From: G965216695 sp965216695
Lineage (GTDB): Bacteria > Pseudomonadota > Gammaproteobacteria > Pseudomonadales > Azotimanducaceae
Direction of reading: 5' to 3'
Assembly: GCA_965216695.1 (NCBI GenBank)
Contig: OZ244212.1
Location: 3,162,001 to 3,226,000 of the forward strand
DNA: 64,000 bases
Position numbers and translations under genes: made by a program. Positions within the stretch are counted from its first letter, which is position 1. Each line of letters begins with the position of its first letter. The notes under the pieces were generated by a model. That model ran no database searches. It saw only the letters and a list, made by a program, of their open reading frames with translations, and was not told where the DNA came from. Shown one piece after another: positions 34,706 to 47,533 of the stretch.

Positions 34706-36078
34706 CGCCCCGCGGCGATCTGGGCCTCCCCCCGGTAGCTGTCCAGCATGGCCAGCAACGTGCTGCTGTGCGCGCTGAAGCGGGTCCGTTCCGACTCCGG
34801 CAGGGGTTCCGCGTCGGGCAGCTTGACGGTGCGCGGATTCATGTGAACACCGTTCACCAGAAACTCATAGTGCAGGTGCGGTCCGGTGGCCCAACCGGTA
34901 GAACCTACATACCCGATCGTCTGCCCCTGTTTCACCTTCGCGCCCTTGCGAATGCCACGGCCGAACTTGGACAGGTGCAGGTACTTGGTCGTGAATTGCT
35001 CGCCGTGCTGTATTACGACGAAATTACCATTCGATGCCGACCGGCTCGCCGCCTTCACGCGGCCATCGCCGGCTGCGAGGATCGGCGTGTTGGTTGGCGC
35101 TGCGTAGTCGATGCCGCGATGTGGCATCGTCCTCTTGTGCAGCGGATGTTTGCGGCGCAAGTTGAAATTGGAGCTGATGCGGCTGAACTCGACGGGTGCG
35201 CGCAGGAACGCCTTGCGCATATTGCGTCCATCTGGGCTGTAATAGCTGTATTCGTCGTTGCTGTCGACGTACCGGACCGCACGGTAGGACGTGCCGCGAT
35301 TGACGAACTCGGCAGCCAGCACCTCGCCGTAGCCGATCAGTTCATCGTTCAGATGCAGCTCTTCGTAGACGAGCATGAACTCGTCGCCTTTGCGGATGTC
35401 CAGAACGAAGTCGATGTCCCACTGAAAAATCTGGGCCAGCCGCATGGTTACGGCTTCATTGAGTCCGGCACGCTGGCTCGCAACGAACAGGCTGTGATCG
35501 ATCACGCCGTGCTTGAATGCGTGCACGCGCGTGGGTTCCTGCAGGATACGTTGCCCGAAGAAACTGTCGCCGGCGCGGTCGAAGCGGATGCGTTCCAGCG
35601 GACCCGGGGTATAGGTGAGGCTGTGCAGTTGTCCGTCGTCGCTCACTTCCAGCGTGAGTTGATGCCCGGGAAAGATACTCTTCAGTCGCGGACCCAGAGG
35701 TTGGCTTGCCGCCAGATGCGCAAGATCGCGACGCGAGACGCTGTGCCGGTCGAACAGAACGGCGAGCGAATCGCCGGGTTTGATCTTCAGTTCGATCGTC
35801 TTCAGGTTCGGGGCAGGCGCTGGCTCGGGCGAGAGGCTGGCGTCGTTGTCTGCGGTCGCAGTTTCGGAAGCGTCGTTGGGCGTCTCGGTGTCTGTGGGCT
35901 CGCGCGGCGTTGGTTCCACCACGGGCAGCGGCGCGGGCGACGTGGTCGTGGCGCCATAAACCGCGGCATCGGGAGCGTAGGGACGCGGCGGATCCTCGGC
36001 AAATTTGGCGGCGACCAGCGAGCAGAGGCCGAGGCTCAGCATCGAGACGATGTACAGATGGGTCCTTGGAAACGCCAC
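34702..36078 (-). CDS. M23 peptidoglycan endopeptidase (MepM-like)
   Basis: A 458-residue envelope protein: an N-terminal signal anchor (about 8-25), a Pro/Thr/Glu-rich linker (30-90), a LysM/OapA-like domain (about 93-165, IKPGDSLAVLFDRH) and a LytM zinc peptidase domain (about 310-420) with HRGIDYAAP and HLHYEF. It should cut D,D cross-links to let peptidoglycan expand. The gene order anmK-M23-tyrS is shared with Pseudomonas. ATG 36078 follows GGAGGGGAA. A 548-residue plus-strand frame over it is antisense noise. Confidence 0.92.
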   Translation of the reverse strand: MAFPRTHLYIVSMLSLGLCSLVAAKFAEDPPRPYAPDAAVYGATTTSPAPLPVVEPTPREPTDTETPNDASETATADNDASLSPEPAPAPNLKTIELKIKPGDSLAVLFDRHSVSRRDLAHLAASQPLGPRLKSIFPGHQLTLEVSDDGQLHSLTYTPGPLERIRFDRAGDSFFGQRILQEPTRVHAFKHGVIDHSLFVASQRAGLNEAVTMRLAQIFQWDIDFVLDIRKGDEFMLVYEELHLNDELIGYGEVLAAEFVNRGTSYRAVRYVDSNDEYSYYSPDGRNMRKAFLRAPVEFSRISSNFNLRRKHPLHKRTMPHRGIDYAAPTNTPILAAGDGRVKAASRSASNGNFVVIQHGEQFTTKYLHLSKFGRGIRKGAKVKQGQTIGYVGSTGWATGPHLHYEFLVNGVHMNPRTVKLPDAEPLPESERTRFSAHSSTLLAMLDSYRGEAQIAAGR

Positions 36079-36396
36079 GGTCAGCAGTTCCCCTCCTTCC
36101 TGTGCAGCCCTGTTTCGGCGCGCTACCAGTGCTTGCTCAACAGCGTCCGGTTGAGCCAGGATGCGCGCCAGTCCGGCAGCTGAACTGCCTAGAACAGAAA
36201 ATCAACGAAAAATCGCCGAGAAAACCACGATTTACGCCAGTTTTATGTACGGTTTTTGGCTCGGTTGGCTAGTATATTCATTTGTGTCCGTATGAAAAGC
36301 ACGGATCGTTCAACGTGGGACGCAGCAGCCGGGTCGTGCATGAAGCTTCGCACGCATTGCGGCGCCTGATCACCGGAGAACTAAGGAGAAATCGCA
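36079..36396 (+). other. Intergenic region between M23 peptidase and tyrS
   Basis: 318 nt between divergent genes. It holds the ribosome binding site for the peptidase (minus strand), an A/T-rich stretch at about 36195-36280 with a TATATT at 36273 that could be a tyrS -10 but lacks a convincing -35, and AAGGAG before tyrS. No T-box, RNA gene or repeat was recognised. Confidence 0.5.
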
Positions 36397-37698
36397 GTGA
36401 CGGAGCGGGCGGCGCAAGCGCACGAAGTCGTGTCGGGCGCTTATCAGGAGCTGGACGCGCGTGGTCTGATTGCCCAGAGCTCGGACGCCGGCCAGCTGGC
36501 CGAATTCCTGGATAGCGGGGTCAGAACGCTGTATTGCGGGTTCGACCCAACGGCAAAGAGCTTGCATATCGGGAATCTCGTGCCGCTTCTCACGCTCCGC
36601 CGGCTCCAGGACCGAGGGCATCGGCCGATCGTGTTACTGGGCGGTGCGACGGGTCTGATTGGCGACCCGTCCGGGCGCAGTGAGGAGCGCAATCTGAATG
36701 ACGCGGACACCGTTGCCGAATGGGTGGCCAACATCCGTCGCCAGACCGAGCGCATCGTGTCGTTCGAAGGGGCCAACGCCGCAATCGTGGTGAACAATCT
36801 GGACTGGACCCGTAATCTGGATGTGATCTCGTTTCTCCGGGATACGGGCAAGCACTTTTCTGTCAGCGCGATGATTCAACGGGATTCGGTTCGATCCCGC
36901 CTGGACCGAGAGGGAGAGGGCATTTCGTTCACTGAATTCAGCTATATGCTTTTGCAGGCGCTGGACTTCGCTGAGCTGGCTGAGCGATACGACTGCCGGT
37001 TGCAGATTGGCGGCAGCGACCAATGGGGGAACATCGTCTCCGGAATGGACCTTGTTCGCCGCAAGCTGGAATTGACGGCGCACGTGTTCACGGTGCCTCT
37101 AGTGACGAAATCGGACGGAACCAAATTCGGCAAGACCGCGTCGGGTGCGGTGTGGCTGGATCCGGAAGCTACGTCGCCGTATGGGTTCTACCAGTTCTGG
37201 CTCAACAGTGCTGACGATGATGTGGAGCGCTATCTCAAGATTTTTACGTTACTGGAACTCGATGCGGTCGAGGCCTTGATCGAGCGACACCAGGCCGACC
37301 CGGGACAGCGACTGGCGCAACGGGAACTCGCGCGGGAAGTTACCGTCCTTGTGCATGGGGAAGAAGCCTGTAACTCGGCTGAGCGCATAACCCGCAGCCT
37401 TTTCGACGGCTCGATCGACGCGCTGTCCGAATCCGATCTCGAACAACTGAGTCTGGACGGCATCGATGGCTTCAAAGCGGACGACAATGAGATCGGTCTT
37501 CTCGATGCGCTTTCCCGCAGCGGACTCGCTGCGTCGAACGGGGCCGCGCGCCAGCTCGTAAAAAGTGGCGCGGTGTACGTCAACGGCGCGCCTGTAGCCG
37601 ACGAACGATTGCGCCTGGGGTGGAACGATGCGTTGTTTGGCCGCTTTTACCTGCTTCGCAGGGGGAAAAAAGCGTGGCGTTTGCTCGCTCGCAATTGA
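36397..37698 (+). CDS. tyrS: Tyrosyl-tRNA synthetase
   Basis: Class I synthetase (433 residues) that charges tRNA-Tyr, whose gene lies at 49506. The HIGH motif appears as HIGN, the KMSKS loop as KFGKT, as in E. coli TyrS, and a C-terminal S4 domain (about 365-430, ARQLVKSGAVYVNG) binds the long variable arm. GTG 36397 follows AAGGAG by 9 nt. It is directly upstream of the rRNA operon. Confidence 0.95.
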   Translation: MTERAAQAHEVVSGAYQELDARGLIAQSSDAGQLAEFLDSGVRTLYCGFDPTAKSLHIGNLVPLLTLRRLQDRGHRPIVLLGGATGLIGDPSGRSEERNLNDADTVAEWVANIRRQTERIVSFEGANAAIVVNNLDWTRNLDVISFLRDTGKHFSVSAMIQRDSVRSRLDREGEGISFTEFSYMLLQALDFAELAERYDCRLQIGGSDQWGNIVSGMDLVRRKLELTAHVFTVPLVTKSDGTKFGKTASGAVWLDPEATSPYGFYQFWLNSADDDVERYLKIFTLLELDAVEALIERHQADPGQRLAQRELAREVTVLVHGEEACNSAERITRSLFDGSIDALSESDLEQLSLDGIDGFKADDNEIGLLDALSRSGLAASNGAARQLVKSGAVYVNGAPVADERLRLGWNDALFGRFYLLRRGKKAWRLLARN

Positions 37699-37721
37699 TT
37701 GAAAAAAACTTCAGAAGACGC

Positions 37722-37749
37722 TTGCGCGATGAAGGCCCGGGCGTATAAT
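37722..37749 (+). promoter_or_regulatory. rrn P: rRNA operon promoter
   Basis: TTGCGC (37722-37727) and TATAAT (37744-37749) are spaced by 16 nt, followed by a GC-rich discriminator, with an A-tract at 37702-37709 where an UP element would lie. A 16-nt spacer and GC-rich discriminator are typical of stringently controlled rRNA promoters. It sits 24 nt after tyrS. Confidence 0.75.
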
Positions 37750-37784
37750 ACGCAGCCCTTGCTTCGGGGGTAGAAGACCCGGGG

Positions 37785-37796
37785 CGCTCTTTAACA
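37785..37796 (+). promoter_or_regulatory. boxA: boxA antitermination site, rRNA leader
   Basis: CGCTCTTTAACA matches the boxA element (TGCTCTTTAACA) bound by NusB-S10 for rRNA antitermination. A second copy is at 40273 before 23S. Confidence 0.75.
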
Positions 37797-37990
37797 TTAA
37801 AAAAGTGAACACAAGCCATTCGTGTGGGTACACACGTAATTCGTTTGATGTTGCCGGTCATACGCCAGTGCATATACTGCAGCTCGTGTAGACCGGTGGC
37901 GGAACTCGAGCCAAATCAATTCGAGAAGCCGAAACACGCTGGCGATCCGGAAACGGTGAGCAAGCGGTAAGACGGCATCTCAAACTCTAT

Positions 37991-39553
<1,563 letters not shown>

Positions 39554-39928
39554 AACCTAAAGGCTTGAGCTTTCGCTCGATTGTCGTGGTCTTATGACTG
39601 CGCCGGTTCGGCCGATTGCAACATTAGTCCATACAGTCCCGTTCGCCGTGAATCTCGCGGAAACGGGGCGGCTCGAGTACCACGCAATCGGATTGCGTGT
39701 TGTGCCCACACGAATGGCTTGGCAGAAATTCACATCTGTTTGCGTTCACTGGTGAAAGCTGGCTCAGGCTCATCTGGAGTCGTGTTCGAAAGACTTCGGG
39801 TCTTTAAAAGACTTCGTGTCTATGATCTATGAATGCGGAATAACCCTCCGGATATCCAGGCTGCAAACCGCGTTGCCGGCGTTGACCGGCGAAGCGACCG
39901 ACGCAGGGTTCCTAACTCGATCGCATCC
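39554..39928 (+). other. 16S-tRNA-Ile spacer
   Basis: 375 nt of transcribed spacer with no gene. Two adjacent small hairpins with almost the same sequence (AAGACTTCGGGTCTT and AAGACTTCGTGTCT) lie at 39789-39822; the flanks presumably form the 16S processing stem. Confidence 0.6.
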
Positions 39929-40005
<77 letters not shown>

Positions 40006-40065
40006 GAGTCGGACGTGCATCGAACCTCGGCTACCCGGCTCGTAAGTCGGACTCACCGATGACCC

Positions 40066-40141
40066 GGGGCCGTAGCTCAGCTGGGAGAGCGCCTGCCTTG
40101 CACGCAGGAGGTCAGGAGTTCGATCCTCCTCGGCTCCACCA
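40066..40141 (+). tRNA. tRNA-Ala (TGC)
   Basis: A 76-nt tRNA with acceptor GGGGCCG/CGGCTCC including the G3-U70 identity pair, anticodon TGC and encoded CCA. It lies 60 nt after tRNA-Ile. Confidence 0.97.
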
Positions 40142-40558
40142 ATTTCTGCTAACACTGTTCACTTGTTGCTGCCGAGCTTCCACGCCTGCAGAACATACAC
40201 CTGAGATTGAGTCCGCCGAAGTGGCGCCGACTGTTTCAGGTGTATGTTCTCATCCGTCGAACCGGACGAGATCGCTCTTTAAAAATTCAGAGATATGTAG
40301 CCGCATTGTTATTCTTGGCGCTCCTCAGGGAGCTCCGATTTAACAACGCGGGTGTCTGTTGGCTTTAGCCGGCTAACAGACTAATTCAAGATGTGTCTTG
40401 GGACAGACGCTGTGTTGTTGTTGAACACAGTGAGCTGTCAAATTCTCAAATTAGGCGATGCATGAATCGTGTGATTCGGAGTTTTGATAGGAGTTCTACG
40501 AACTTTGGTTCTAACAACTTTGGTTCTAGGAACTTAACAGAGAAACGCTGGATTATAT
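40142..40558 (+). other. tRNA-Ala-23S spacer
   Basis: 417 nt of spacer. It holds a second boxA-like site at 40273-40284 and a 15-bp tandem repeat (AACTTTGGTTCTAAC and AACTTTGGTTCTAGG) at 40501-40530. The last bases before 23S pair perfectly with the bases after its 3' end, forming the processing stem. Confidence 0.6.
40273..40284 (+). promoter_or_regulatory. boxA: boxA antitermination site, 23S leader
   Basis: CGCTCTTTAAAA resembles the leader boxA (differences only at the 3' end) and lies in the spacer before 23S, where E. coli rrn operons also have a copy. Confidence 0.65.
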
Positions 40559-41549
40559 GGTCAAGCAATGAAGCGCATCTGGTGAATGCCTAGGCAGCTG
40601 AAGGCGAAGAAGGACGTTGTAACCTGCGATAAGCTTCGGTGAGTCGGTAAACAGACTTTGACCCGGAGATTTCCGAATGGGGAAACCCACCACTTACGTG
40701 GTATTCATACCTGAATTCATAGGGTATGAAGGCGAACCCGGGGAACTGAAATATCTAAGTACCCGGAGGAAAAGAAATCAACCGAGATTCCCTCAGTAGC
40801 GACGAGCGAACGGGGAGCAGCCCTTAAGCATTTACACGCACTAGTAGAAGTGTCTGGAAAGTCACGCCATAGCGGGTGATAGCCCCGTATACGAAAGTCG
40901 TGTATTTGTGAAATCGAGTAGGACGGAGCACGTGAAACTTTGTCTGAACAGTACCTCTTTATTGAGGAACGAGGGGGGACCATCCTCCAAGGCTAAATAC
41001 TCTCAGCTGACCGATAGTGAACCAGTACCGTGAGGGAAAGGCGAAAAGTACCCCTGTGAGGGGAGTGAAATAGAACCTGAAACCGGATGCGTACAAGCAG
41101 TGGGAGCTTGTGTTTTCTTCGGAAAACACGGGTGACTGCGTACCTTTTGTATAATGGGTCAGCGAGTTACTTTTATTGGCAAGGTTAACCGTTTAGGGGA
41201 GCCGTAGGGAAACCGAGTCTTAACCGGCGTTCAGTCGATAGGAGTAGACCCGAAACCGGGCGATCTAGCCATGGGCAGGTTGAAGGTTGAGTAACATCAA
41301 CTGGAGGACCGAACCCACTAATGTTGAAAAATTAGGGGATGACCTGTGGCTCGGAGTGAAAGGCTAATCAAGCCCGGAGATAGCTGGTTCTCCTCGAAAG
41401 CTATTTAGGTAGCGCCTCTCGTATCACCACCGGGGGTAGAGCACTGTTTGGGCTAGGGGGTCATCCCGACTTACCAACCCCATGCAAACTCCGAATACCG
41501 GTGAGTGGCAGCGAGGGAGACAGACGGCGGGTGCTAACGTTCGTCGTCG

Positions 41550-41587
<38 letters not shown>

Positions 41588-41621
41588 GTAACAGTTAAGT
41601 GGGAAACGATGTGGGAAGGCC

Positions 41622-41686
<65 letters not shown>

Positions 41687-42406
41687 GAGTCGGCCTGCGC
41701 GGAAGATGTAACGGGGCTCAAACTGTTCACCGAAGCTGCGGAATCACACTTTGTGTGATTGGTAGAGGAGCGTTCTGTACGCCTGTGAAGGTGTGTCGTG
41801 AGGCATGCTGGAGGTATCAGAAGTGCGAATGCTGACATGAGTAACGATAAAGGAGGTGAAAATCCTCCTCGCCGAAAGACCAAGGGTTCCTGCGCAACGT
41901 TCATCGGCGCAGGGTGAGTCGGCCCCTAAGGCGAGGCCGAAAGGCGTAGTCGATGGGAAACAGGCCAATATTCCTGTACCGATTATTGCTGCGACGGGGT
42001 GACGGAGAAGGCTAGGCTAGCCTGGCGATGGTTGTCCAGGTGAAAGCGTGTAGGCCGGAATCTTAGGTAAATCCGGGATTCCTCCTTAAGTGGAAAGGTC
42101 GAGACGTGATGACGAACCGCACTTATACGAGCGGGAAGTGGTTGATGCCATGCTTCCAAGAAAAACCTCTAAGCTTCAGGCAATAAACGACCGTACCCCA
42201 AACCGACACAGGTGGTCGGGTAGAGAATACCAAGGCGCTTGAGAGAACTCGGGTGAAGGAACTAGGCAAAATGGCACCGTAACTTCGGGAGAAGGTGCGC
42301 CGCTGTTGGTGATCAGATTTACTTTGTAAGCTGACGGCGGTCGAAGATACCAGGTGGCTGCGACTGTTTACTAAAAACACAGCACTCTGCAAACTCGTAA
42401 GAGGAC

Positions 42407-42441
<35 letters not shown>

Positions 42442-42486
42442 TAATTGATGGGGTTAGCCTCTTACTTGTAAGAAGCGAAGCTCTTG

Positions 42487-43331
<845 letters not shown>

Positions 43332-43345
43332 AACGGTCCTAAGGT

Positions 43346-43670
43346 GAACTAGTTGCTTTAGTAAAATTTGGCTAAATGCTGGAACATCCGGTGCATCCTC
43401 CGATACTCGTTTCGAGTTGCAAGTAGCAACACTCCGAAGCAGTAACAATTCGAGAGGTGCGGACAATCAGCAGGAAAGACTGTTCGGTCCGAATTAATTC
43501 GGAGCGATCGGTATCCTCAGAGACTACACGCCAAACAACGCATACGATGTCTCGCTGCGACATTCCGCGGCGGTATGAACGGCGTTGAAGATATAGTCCC
43601 ATCTGTATGGCGACATACAGCGATCCTAGGGATCGACTGATCAGCGCTTTGCTGAGCGGTAAGATATATG
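43346..43670 (+). other. ORF-less group I intron at 23S position 1931
   Basis: A 325-nt insertion after U1931, only 14 nt downstream of the first intron. P1: exon CTAAGGT (43339-43345) pairs with GCTTTAG (43355-43361), 7 bp including the terminal U-G. The last base is G (43670). Core: Q-like AATCAGCAGG 43465-43474, R TCAGAGACTAC 43517-43527, S AAGATATAGTCC 43588-43599, stem CTGTAT/ATACAG 43603-43620. Where the other intron has its endonuclease gene, this one has a short stem CCGAATTAATTCGG. Position 1931 introns are known in Thermotoga and Simkania. Confidence 0.9.
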
Positions 43671-43717
<47 letters not shown>

Positions 43718-43979
43718 CGATGGCCACACTGTCTCCACCCGAGACTCAGTGAAATTGAAATCGCGGTGAAGATGCCGTGTACCCGCGGCTAGACGGAAAG
43801 ACCCCGTGAACCTTTACTACAGCTTCACACTGGACTTTGACCTAACTTGTGTAGGATAGGTGGGAGACTTTGAAGCGGAGGCGCTAGCCTTCGTGGAGTC
43901 GTCCTTGAAATACCACCCTGGTTATGTCGGGGTTCTAACTTAGGTCCGTTATCCGGATCGAGGACAGTGTGTGGTGGGT

Positions 43980-44022
<43 letters not shown>

Positions 44023-44123
44023 ACGAAGGTACACTCAGCATGGTCGGAAATCATGCAGTGCGTGTAAAGGCAGAAGTGTGCTTGACTGCGAGGCCGACGG
44101 GCCGAGCAGGGTCGAAAGACGGT

Positions 44124-44199
<76 letters not shown>

Positions 44200-44228
44200 A
44201 CCGCCCAAGAGTTCACATCGACGGCGGT

Positions 44229-44266
<38 letters not shown>

Positions 44267-44273
44267 CGAAGCC

Positions 44274-44306
<33 letters not shown>

Positions 44307-44472
44307 TGGTACGCGAGCTGGGTTTAGAACGTCGTGAGACAGTTCGGTCCCTATCTGCCGTGGGCGTATGAGATTTGAGAGGAGCTGCTCCTAGTACGAG
44401 AGGACCGGAGTGGACGAACCTCTGGTGTTCCGGTTGTCACGCCAGTGGCATTGCCGGGTAGCTATGTTCGGA

Positions 44473-44508
<36 letters not shown>

Positions 44509-44639
44509 CCCTCAAGATGAGATCTCACAAACTTCGGTTTCTAAAGGGCCCTCGAAGACTACGAGGTTGATAGGCAGGGTGTGTAAGCGCTGTGAGGCGT
44601 TGAGCTAACCTGTACTAATTGCCCGTGCGGCTTGACCAT

Positions 44640-44838
44640 ATAATCGAGCGTTGCTGATTCGAGTTTACTCGAATGCTCCAATGCGACGATGAGTTGAAAG
44701 CGCTTCTAAGCGCGGAAGGCACAGGTCATGCGCCCCTAATTTGAAGTTGAGAATTCGATATCAAAGAATTCGACAACAAGAATTTGAAAACAAGATGCAT
44801 CTTGAATCTGCATATCTCTGAAGACCGTTTTAGCGGTT
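44640..44838 (+). other. 23S-5S spacer
   Basis: About 199 nt with no tRNA. Three imperfect copies of a GAATT..-CAA(A) unit lie near 44750-44790; nothing else was recognised. Confidence 0.5.
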
Positions 44839-44957
44839 TGTCTGACAAACATAGCGAACTGGAACCACCTGATTCCATCCCGAACTCAGAAGTGAAACGG
44901 TTCTGCGCCGATGGTAGTGTGGGGTTTCCCCATGTGAGAGTAGGACATTGTCAGGCA
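44839..44957 (+). rRNA. rrf: 5S ribosomal RNA
   Basis: About 119 nt with terminal stem TGTCTGACA/TGTCAGGCA and the conserved CCGAACTCAGAAGTGAAACG and GATGGTAGTGTGGGG segments. It closes the rRNA operon. Confidence 0.95.
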
Positions 44958-44967
44958 TTAATTAGGA

Positions 44968-44997
44968 AAGCCCGGCTCATTGAGTCGGGCTTTTTTT
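44968..44997 (+). terminator. rRNA operon terminator
   Basis: AGCCCGGCTC and GAGTCGGGCT form a 10-bp stem with one mismatch and a 3-nt loop, followed by seven T. It ends the rRNA transcript 31 nt before the SDR gene. Confidence 0.9.
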
Positions 44998-45028
44998 ATA
45001 CTCGCAACGTGCTACCCGGGAGTGCGTC

Positions 45029-45859
45029 ATGAAAAGTTTTGAAGACCGAGTTGCGGTGGTAACGGGAGGCGCCAGCGGAATCGGCCTGGGTATGTGCCGG
45101 GCGTTCGCGGCACGCGGGATGAAACTCGTGATTGCGGACATGGACGAGAGCGCGTTGAGCGCGGCAGTCGCGTCTTTTCGCGAACAGGGCACATCTGCAA
45201 TCGATGTGCGTTGCAACGTCGCGTCCCTCGACGACGTGGAACATCTCGCCGAGGAAGCACTTCGGGAATTCGGCGCGGTTCACGTGCTGTGCAACAACGC
45301 TGGGGTCGGCCTCCCGACGTCGGCGCGCCAGATCAAGCTCGAGGACTGGGAGTGGATCATAAATGTGGATCTATGGGGTCCCATTTACGGCGTGAAGGTG
45401 TTTCTTCCGATCATCGAATCGCAGGGCGAAGGGCACATAAACGCCACATCGTCGATGGCCGGTCTGATCTCGACGCAAATGATGGGCGCGTACAATGTCG
45501 CCAAGCACGGCGTGGTTGCGTTGATGGCGGCGCTGGAACGGGAGTTGCGTGCAAAACAATCCCCGGTGCGCGCATCTGTGCTCTGTCCTGGTCCGATCAA
45601 CACCAACATCAGCCGCAATTCCGTGAGCCTGCGCCCCAGTCGCAATAAGCCCGGTGCTGACAGCGCCAAAGCCGGTGCGGTTGCGTCAAACATCCAGGCG
45701 GTACTGGAGCAGGGTATGCCGCCCGATGAGGTCGGTGAGTTGGTTGCACAGGCAATCGCAGACGGGAAGTTCTGGATTCTTACGCACCCGCGGTGGGCGA
45801 AGGGCGTGCGCAAACAACTGGATGCGCTGGTTGCGGACCAGTCGCTCACCCGGGCCTAG
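45029..45859 (+). CDS. Short-chain dehydrogenase/reductase
   Basis: A 276-residue Rossmann-fold oxidoreductase. TGGASGIG binds the dinucleotide, an Asp at the end of beta-2 (IADMD) favours NAD(H), NNAG follows beta-4, and the catalytic Ser and YNVAK pair are present (ATSSMAG, YNVAKHG). Substrate is unknown. It begins 31 nt after the rRNA terminator with a GGGAG-type ribosome binding site, so it needs its own promoter or readthrough. Confidence 0.88.
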   Translation: MKSFEDRVAVVTGGASGIGLGMCRAFAARGMKLVIADMDESALSAAVASFREQGTSAIDVRCNVASLDDVEHLAEEALREFGAVHVLCNNAGVGLPTSARQIKLEDWEWIINVDLWGPIYGVKVFLPIIESQGEGHINATSSMAGLISTQMMGAYNVAKHGVVALMAALERELRAKQSPVRASVLCPGPINTNISRNSVSLRPSRNKPGADSAKAGAVASNIQAVLEQGMPPDEVGELVAQAIADGKFWILTHPRWAKGVRKQLDALVADQSLTRA

Positions 45860-45965
45860 ATCTGCTTGTAGAGGGGATAAGACGGGCAGTTCAGCCACTC
45901 TGGCAGATCCAGACTGGCTTCAGTAATCTGAGAATGAAACGCTCACATAAAGAGGTACAAAAACG

Positions 45966-46331
45966 ATGGGTGGCATTACGAAAATCCTGATTGCTGTGGT
46001 TATCACTACCCTGCTGGCGGGTGCGCTCCTCTACTCGAGTAAAACAAACGTCGCTTATGCGGCCAGCTCCGCGTCGTTGCAGTCCTTTTCTTACGCCTAC
46101 CTTATGGCGAAAAAACGTGGCCTGTCGGCAAGCGATGCCAGAAAAGCGGGAATCATATCTGCACTTCTCGCCAGCAACTCTACGGTCTCTAGTTTCATAG
46201 CGAGCGATGTGCTCAGCCGGAAATCTATAGACGAGCAAAAGGTGGATCTGTCCTGTGAGCTGTTGGCAGGAACCCGGGATGTGCAGCGGGAGCTTGCAGC
46301 CCTGTCAAGCGGCCTTACTTGCGATAGGTAG
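45966..46331 (+). CDS. Small hypothetical membrane-anchored or exported protein
   Basis: A 121-residue protein that I do not recognise. Residues 5-22 are a hydrophobic helix or uncleaved signal (ILIAVVITTLLAGALLY), followed by a small Ala/Ser-rich domain with several predicted helices and two Cys near the C terminus (residues about 97 and 119) that could form a disulfide. ATG 45966 follows AGAGG. It stands alone between the SDR gene and a convergent acyltransferase. Confidence 0.6.
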   Translation: MGGITKILIAVVITTLLAGALLYSSKTNVAYAASSASLQSFSYAYLMAKKRGLSASDARKAGIISALLASNSTVSSFIASDVLSRKSIDEQKVDLSCELLAGTRDVQRELAALSSGLTCDR

Positions 46332-46340
46332 ATACAGCGT

Positions 46341-47486
46341 TCAACGCGTTGGGGTTTTGAGTTTGGTAAGCACGTGCCGGCGAATCCAGCGATTGGCCGG
46401 ACGCTCCACCACGCGAAAGATCAGCTGGCTGATTGCTATCATCGCGAGAGCGACGACCACGATCCACACCAGCGGTGCGTTCCACAACGCGAGCAGGTCG
46501 TGCAGAATCGACACCCCCGCACTTTCGTGGATGAGATACAGTGAATAGCTACCTGCACCAACCGTGGCGAGCCAACGTGCTTGCAGCGGCCGTATGAGCG
46601 GGTGCTGGAATATGAACAGGTAAAACAACAGATAGAATGCGCCTACCACTATGGCTGCGTTGATTGGATCGGGACTCATCCTGAAGCTGTTCACTACGAA
46701 CGTGTAGAGCATAGAAATGACGATCAGGGCATGTACGGCGTTCGAACGCTGCGCTTCGTTCTGATTCAATTCATAGAATGCGATGCCCGCCAGAAACAGG
46801 AAGCCGAACTCCGGGAACAGCAACAGGCGCATCTGCGCCGTCGCACCGGCCATACCCGACCAGTGCGCTGCCAGATACGCGATCGACGTAACTGCTGTGA
46901 ATACGGTGTACACAGCGAAGAACCTTCGGCGGAACACAAAGTAAATGATCGCGATGCACACGTAGAACTTTACTTCCACGAACAGCGACCAGTACACGCC
47001 GGACATCCAATCGGATTCCATCCCGAATATTTCATTGTAGATGTACGGGGAGGTAAAGGTGAGCGAGGGTACGAAGTCGCTCCAACTCACGTCGGCAAGC
47101 GGGCCGGCGCCCGCCAGCTTCATGAAAATGAACGTGGCGACGCTGCACACGAGCATCGCTGGAAACAGGCGGGCAAATCGCTTGATCGTAAACTCCAGAA
47201 AGCTCGCGGTGCGCTGGAGCGTCATGGATATCACGTAGCCCGAGATGATGAAGAAGAACTCGACGCCCAGAATGCCGTTTTCCGCAAACGGGTGACCAGC
47301 CAGTCCACCAACGTTTGGTAGGAGCGGCTCGTCGGTGTACTCGCTCGTCCAGCGATGAAAGTAGTGGTAGACCATTACGTACAGCGCGGCGAGTGCACGG
47401 TAGGAGTCCAGCACCGCGACGCGATCGTGGACCTGGCTTGTCAATTGTCTGGCAGTATCATTCATGTTGAATTGCCGGGACGTCAC
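46341..47486 (-). CDS. Acyltransferase 3 family membrane protein
   Basis: A 381-residue integral membrane O-acyltransferase with about ten helices. LDSYRALAALYVMVYHY has the conserved Arg and the family's catalytic-type His, ENGILGVEFFFIISGYVIS is the second signature, and KRFARLFPAM and SLYLIHES follow. Such proteins acetylate lipopolysaccharide, capsule or peptidoglycan sugars; the target is unknown. The start may be GTG 47486 or ATG 47465. It is convergent with the small hypothetical gene. Confidence 0.87.
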   Translation of the reverse strand: MTSRQFNMNDTARQLTSQVHDRVAVLDSYRALAALYVMVYHYFHRWTSEYTDEPLLPNVGGLAGHPFAENGILGVEFFFIISGYVISMTLQRTASFLEFTIKRFARLFPAMLVCSVATFIFMKLAGAGPLADVSWSDFVPSLTFTSPYIYNEIFGMESDWMSGVYWSLFVEVKFYVCIAIIYFVFRRRFFAVYTVFTAVTSIAYLAAHWSGMAGATAQMRLLLFPEFGFLFLAGIAFYELNQNEAQRSNAVHALIVISMLYTFVVNSFRMSPDPINAAIVVGAFYLLFYLFIFQHPLIRPLQARWLATVGAGSYSLYLIHESAGVSILHDLLALWNAPLVWIVVVALAMIAISQLIFRVVERPANRWIRRHVLTKLKTPTR

Positions 47487-47533
47487 GACGTTCCCACGTT
47501 ACACCATAGCATCGATAGCGGAGGACCTGCCCA

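Noticed and set aside
34537..36183. 548-residue plus-strand frame opposite the M23 peptidase
   Set aside because: The minus-strand M23 protein has clear catalytic motifs; the opposite frame has none.
36250..36280. tyrS promoter with TATATT
   Set aside because: No acceptable -35 at 16-18 nt spacing, so not listed as a promoter.
43372..43602. 76-residue minus-strand frame in the second intron as an endonuclease remnant
   Set aside because: No LAGLIDADG, GIY-YIG or HNH motif; the region is the ribozyme core, and the second intron is best called ORF-less.
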